Positions 18,896-21,345 of a DNA stretch of 21,345 nt are shown here, in pieces. A program made the translations under genes and the position numbers. Source of the stretch: Candidatus Altarchaeota archaeon (GTDB lineage Archaea > SpSt-1190); assembly GCA_018221005.1 (NCBI GenBank), contig JAAOXW010000008.1, positions 1-21,345 of the forward strand. Direction: 5' to 3'. Every line of letters begins with the position of its first letter. Position 1 is the first letter of the stretch. The notes beneath the pieces were generated by a model that saw nothing but the letters and a program-made list of their open reading frames with translations, made no database searches and was not told the DNA's origin.

Positions 18896-21088
18896 CTACT
18901 CGAACTGCTCAACAAGGGTAGCTTGATTAGCTTCTCGCATAAGTCGGTAAGAAAGGCCTGTTGCTGCTTGTTCCATGTCACTCTCGTGGGTGATGAGAAC
19001 AACTTGGTCCAATACTTCCGGCATACCTTCTTTGAGAACTTCAATCAGTTTCTGAATACCTTCTGAATCAAGATTGTGAGTTGGTTCATCAAGTAGGAGG
19101 GTTCCCATTCTACTGAGGGCTCGGGCGAAGGCGACCCTTAAACTCAAAGACGCCATACTCCTTTCCCCGCCACTAGCAACACCATCTACATTCACCCATC
19201 CGCCCGCCTCATGGATTTGAAGGACATAGTCCCCTGCCCTTCTACCATCTTCCTCAACAAAAATACGAAGACCATCATAGTCCCCATACGGATAGAGTTT
19301 AATCCAAACGTCTGAAAGTAATTCGTTCACGACTTCCACAAATTTCTTTCTCACAACAATCTGCACATCAATCAAGGCGTTGGATAAAATCTTGAGGGCC
19401 TCCATCGCAACTTCACTTTTTTCAACTAAGGTTTTGGCGTCAAGTATTTTTTCCCGCTTGCCAGATAACTCTGAAATCAAAGTTTGTTTATCGTGAATAC
19501 TTTCGGGGAGCATTGTAGCCTTGGTCCGGATACGTGAAAACTCTTCAACTACAGCTCTAAGGTTTTCTTTAAGCGTCTTGTGCTCCAATTTATTATAGTG
19601 TACTGCCGTTAGTTTTGAAGTGATGAGTCGTGCTTCTTTGTTTATGGTGTCTACTTGAAGCAAAACTAACTCCCTTTCGGCAGCATCACGTAACTTGAGT
19701 TGTTGTTGTTCTTGTTCAACAATTTTTAGTTTGAGTTTTTCCACCTCGGGTGAAAGGTTAATTGACTCAAGTTGTTTGAGTTTGTCTTCTATTTTTTTCT
19801 TGTCTGCGACAACTGTTTGGGCGCTCTTAATTTCAAGCTGGAGCTTTTCGCTATTTTTTTGCTTTCCGCGAAGAGTTTCTAAAATTGTTCGTAAAGACTC
19901 CTGCTTCGCAATTAGCACCTTAACCTTTTTTCTGTGCTGTTCGATGTGTTTTTTTGGATCTGAAATCAAATGCTCGCAAACTGGACACTTGGCAGTTGTA
20001 GTTGTCAGTTGCTTAAGTGCATCTTCGCGGGATTTAATCTCTACCTCAACAAGTCCGATGGACTCGACTATTTCAGCAAGCTTATCTGAGAAATCCTCCA
20101 CGGTCTTTGAGAGTGTGAGTTCTGCGGACTTGATTTTTCTTTGTTTTTCTTTCAATTCACGCAATTCTCGCTCATTAGAGGTAAGTTCTGTTCGGAGATC
20201 TAAAACTTTTTTTCGATTAGTGGAAAGTTCAAGCTCAAGCTCTTCAAGTTTTTTATCGGCATCTTTAATGTTGGGCAACTTCTTTAGATGCCCTTCGAGT
20301 ATTTGGAGTTTACCAGTTGTGCTTTCTTTCTTTCTTTCAAGGGACTCAAGAAGGTTTCTGGACTTTTCCATTTCACCTTCAGAGGTGTGAAGTATCGCTT
20401 TATTATGACCTAACTCATCCAAGTGTAGCTTCAGTTGTTTGAGTTCCTCTTGTTTATTGATTAACTCTTGACTTAGTTGCTCAATTTTTTCATCAAGATT
20501 TTCTGTTCCTTCCTTCGCTAAAAGTCGAAGATCGGAAAGTCTCCCTTCCTGTGAACGTCGCAGAGATAGAAGATTGCTTCTGGCATCGGTCATCTTATCA
20601 ATTTTTAGTAGGCCATCAATGAGGCTGGTTCTGTCCCCTTTACCAATTCGAAGAAAGTGGTCTATTTCATTTTGTCTTGCATATACTACTTGTGTAAAGG
20701 TTGGAAAATCAATACCCAATAATTCTTGCACTTGTCCAGTGACGCGCGTTATACCTTGCTCCCATAGTCGCCCCTCCTTGTAAAGCTCTGCATCCCCATG
20801 CCCATCTCCAATAGTTCTTCGAACAGTATAAATTAAACCATCCACTTCAAATTCAACTTCAATTTCGGCCTTGTCGGCTTGTTTTGGGCGGCGCATAATT
20901 AGGGCTCCAAGGGACAACTTGCGACTGCGAATTTCTGGAATTTCGCCAAAGAGGCCAAAGGAGAGTGCTTGTAGAACAGAAGATTTTCCAGAACCCATTC
21001 GACCAACCATCACATTAGTGCCTCTCTCAAAATTAACCTCTGTTTGTAGATGGCTCTTCCAATTGGTCATTTTTAATTTTCTTATCAT
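18896..21088 (-). CDS. rad50: DNA double-strand break repair ATPase Rad50
   Basis: The SMC-like ATPase of the Mre11-Rad50 complex, which tethers and processes DNA ends. In 730 residues: Walker A GRMGSGKSS at 29-37, Q-loop region near VVYARQNEID, two long coiled coils (about 190-355 and 385-580) flanking the zinc hook CPVC near residue 368, the ABC signature ASGGERSMASLSLR near 640, Walker B LLLDEPTHNLD near 665, and a final VVLITHES switch histidine. It is shorter than typical archaeal Rad50 (~850-900), mainly through shorter coils. ATG 21088 is supported by GGAGGTGG upstream and by the ATGA overlap with the preceding gene. Confidence 0.96.
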   Translation of the reverse strand: MIRKLKMTNWKSHLQTEVNFERGTNVMVGRMGSGKSSVLQALSFGLFGEIPEIRSRKLSLGALIMRRPKQADKAEIEVEFEVDGLIYTVRRTIGDGHGDAELYKEGRLWEQGITRVTGQVQELLGIDFPTFTQVVYARQNEIDHFLRIGKGDRTSLIDGLLKIDKMTDARSNLLSLRRSQEGRLSDLRLLAKEGTENLDEKIEQLSQELINKQEELKQLKLHLDELGHNKAILHTSEGEMEKSRNLLESLERKKESTTGKLQILEGHLKKLPNIKDADKKLEELELELSTNRKKVLDLRTELTSNERELRELKEKQRKIKSAELTLSKTVEDFSDKLAEIVESIGLVEVEIKSREDALKQLTTTTAKCPVCEHLISDPKKHIEQHRKKVKVLIAKQESLRTILETLRGKQKNSEKLQLEIKSAQTVVADKKKIEDKLKQLESINLSPEVEKLKLKIVEQEQQQLKLRDAAERELVLLQVDTINKEARLITSKLTAVHYNKLEHKTLKENLRAVVEEFSRIRTKATMLPESIHDKQTLISELSGKREKILDAKTLVEKSEVAMEALKILSNALIDVQIVVRKKFVEVVNELLSDVWIKLYPYGDYDGLRIFVEEDGRRAGDYVLQIHEAGGWVNVDGVASGGERSMASLSLRVAFARALSRMGTLLLDEPTHNLDSEGIQKLIEVLKEGMPEVLDQVVLITHESDMEQAATGLSYRLMREANQATLVEQFE

Positions 21089-21345
21089 TGGCCCACCTCC
21101 ATTAAAAGTTTCCAAACACCTTCCCAATTGTCAGACATTAAAAATTCATACAAACGAGAGGCATCAACTTTGAGATTCCGAGCTTTCAAGACTTCATTGA
21201 AAGCATTCACTGTAATTTCATTAATATCAATACTCTCAAGCCCAAGCTCGGCTGCGGCACTCCCTTTGAGTTTCTTATCAAAATAGACTGCAGCATTCTC
21301 ATAACTTCCCCGAAGAACTAAATCACTCGGTCGAAAGCCATCTGC
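21085..21345 (-). CDS. mre11: C-terminal fragment of a probable Mre11 nuclease
   Basis: The last 86 codons of a gene that continues beyond the window. Its stop TGA overlaps the Rad50 ATG (ATGA), so the two are translationally coupled. The fragment (ending ...LYEFLMSDNWEGVWKLLMEV) has the helical, acidic character of archaeal Mre11 C-terminal regions, but no phosphoesterase motif lies within it. The name rests mainly on the near-universal mre11-rad50 gene order in archaea; it could be another end-processing gene such as herA or nurA. Confidence 0.6.
   Translation of the reverse strand, partial: ADGFRPSDLVLRGSYENAAVYFDKKLKGSAAAELGLESIDINEITVNAFNEVLKARNLKVDASRLYEFLMSDNWEGVWKLLMEVGQ

Noticed and set aside
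19695..20390. 231-codon serine-rich open frame on the plus strand
   Set aside because: It is the complement of the Rad50 coiled coil; low-complexity Ser/Phe/Leu composition is what antisense of Glu/Lys/Leu codons gives, and no motif or start signal is present.

Overview
The window comes from an archaeon. Evidence is a 65-residue ribosomal protein S17e, a proteasome beta subunit next to an aCPSF1-type beta-CASP nuclease, Rad50 overlapping an upstream gene that is probably Mre11, a tRNA-Thr with a bulge-helix-bulge intron, tRNAs without encoded CCA, and TATA-like boxes about 22-27 nt before many start codons. Moderate A+T, small genes and many lineage-restricted proteins fit a DPANN-like or small-genome euryarchaeal lineage, but the sequence alone does not fix the phylum.

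Layout. 1-2130: tRNA-Gln directly followed by a tiny membrane-protein ORF and a degenerate copy of the tRNA 3' end; a ZIP metal transporter; tRNA-Leu(-); a dCMP deaminase; tRNA-Glu(-). 2147-4012: S17e(-) diverges from a small winged-helix protein and a secreted/membrane Ig-like protein. 4009-9796: a COG2112-type kinase(-), then a rightward run of HIT-like protein, PepSY-like protein, proteasome beta, aCPSF1, a metzincin-motif protein, a partner protein and tRNA-Ser(GCT). 9797-10012: a hairpin-rich gene-free stretch with repeats and a second copy of the tRNA-Ser 3' end. 10017-11850: a GT-C type membrane glycosyltransferase and an RlmH-like SPOUT protein (both -). 11897-14072: a helical hypothetical protein, intron-containing tRNA-Thr, a cupin and a DUF483-like cysteine protein. 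14079-15475: three leftward genes with membrane segments, including a cyclophilin. 15556-17608: two rightward soluble proteins, tRNA-Ser(TGA) and an abutting methyltransferase. 17640-21345: a degenerate phosphohexomutase, Rad50 and the end of the probable mre11 (all -).

Themes. Informational and quality-control functions dominate: RNA 3'-end processing, proteolysis, DNA break repair, tRNA and rRNA maturation. Two enzyme relatives have lost key catalytic motifs (HIT-like protein, phosphohexomutase).

The most unusual signal is around the tRNA genes. All three places where a tRNA gene converges with a protein gene carry a related hairpin/T-run element, while the three protein/protein convergences do not. 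Two tRNA genes have a hairpin exactly abutting their 5' end, two are followed at once by an ATG, and two have a partial copy of their own 3' end downstream. No CRISPR array, transposase or integrase was seen.
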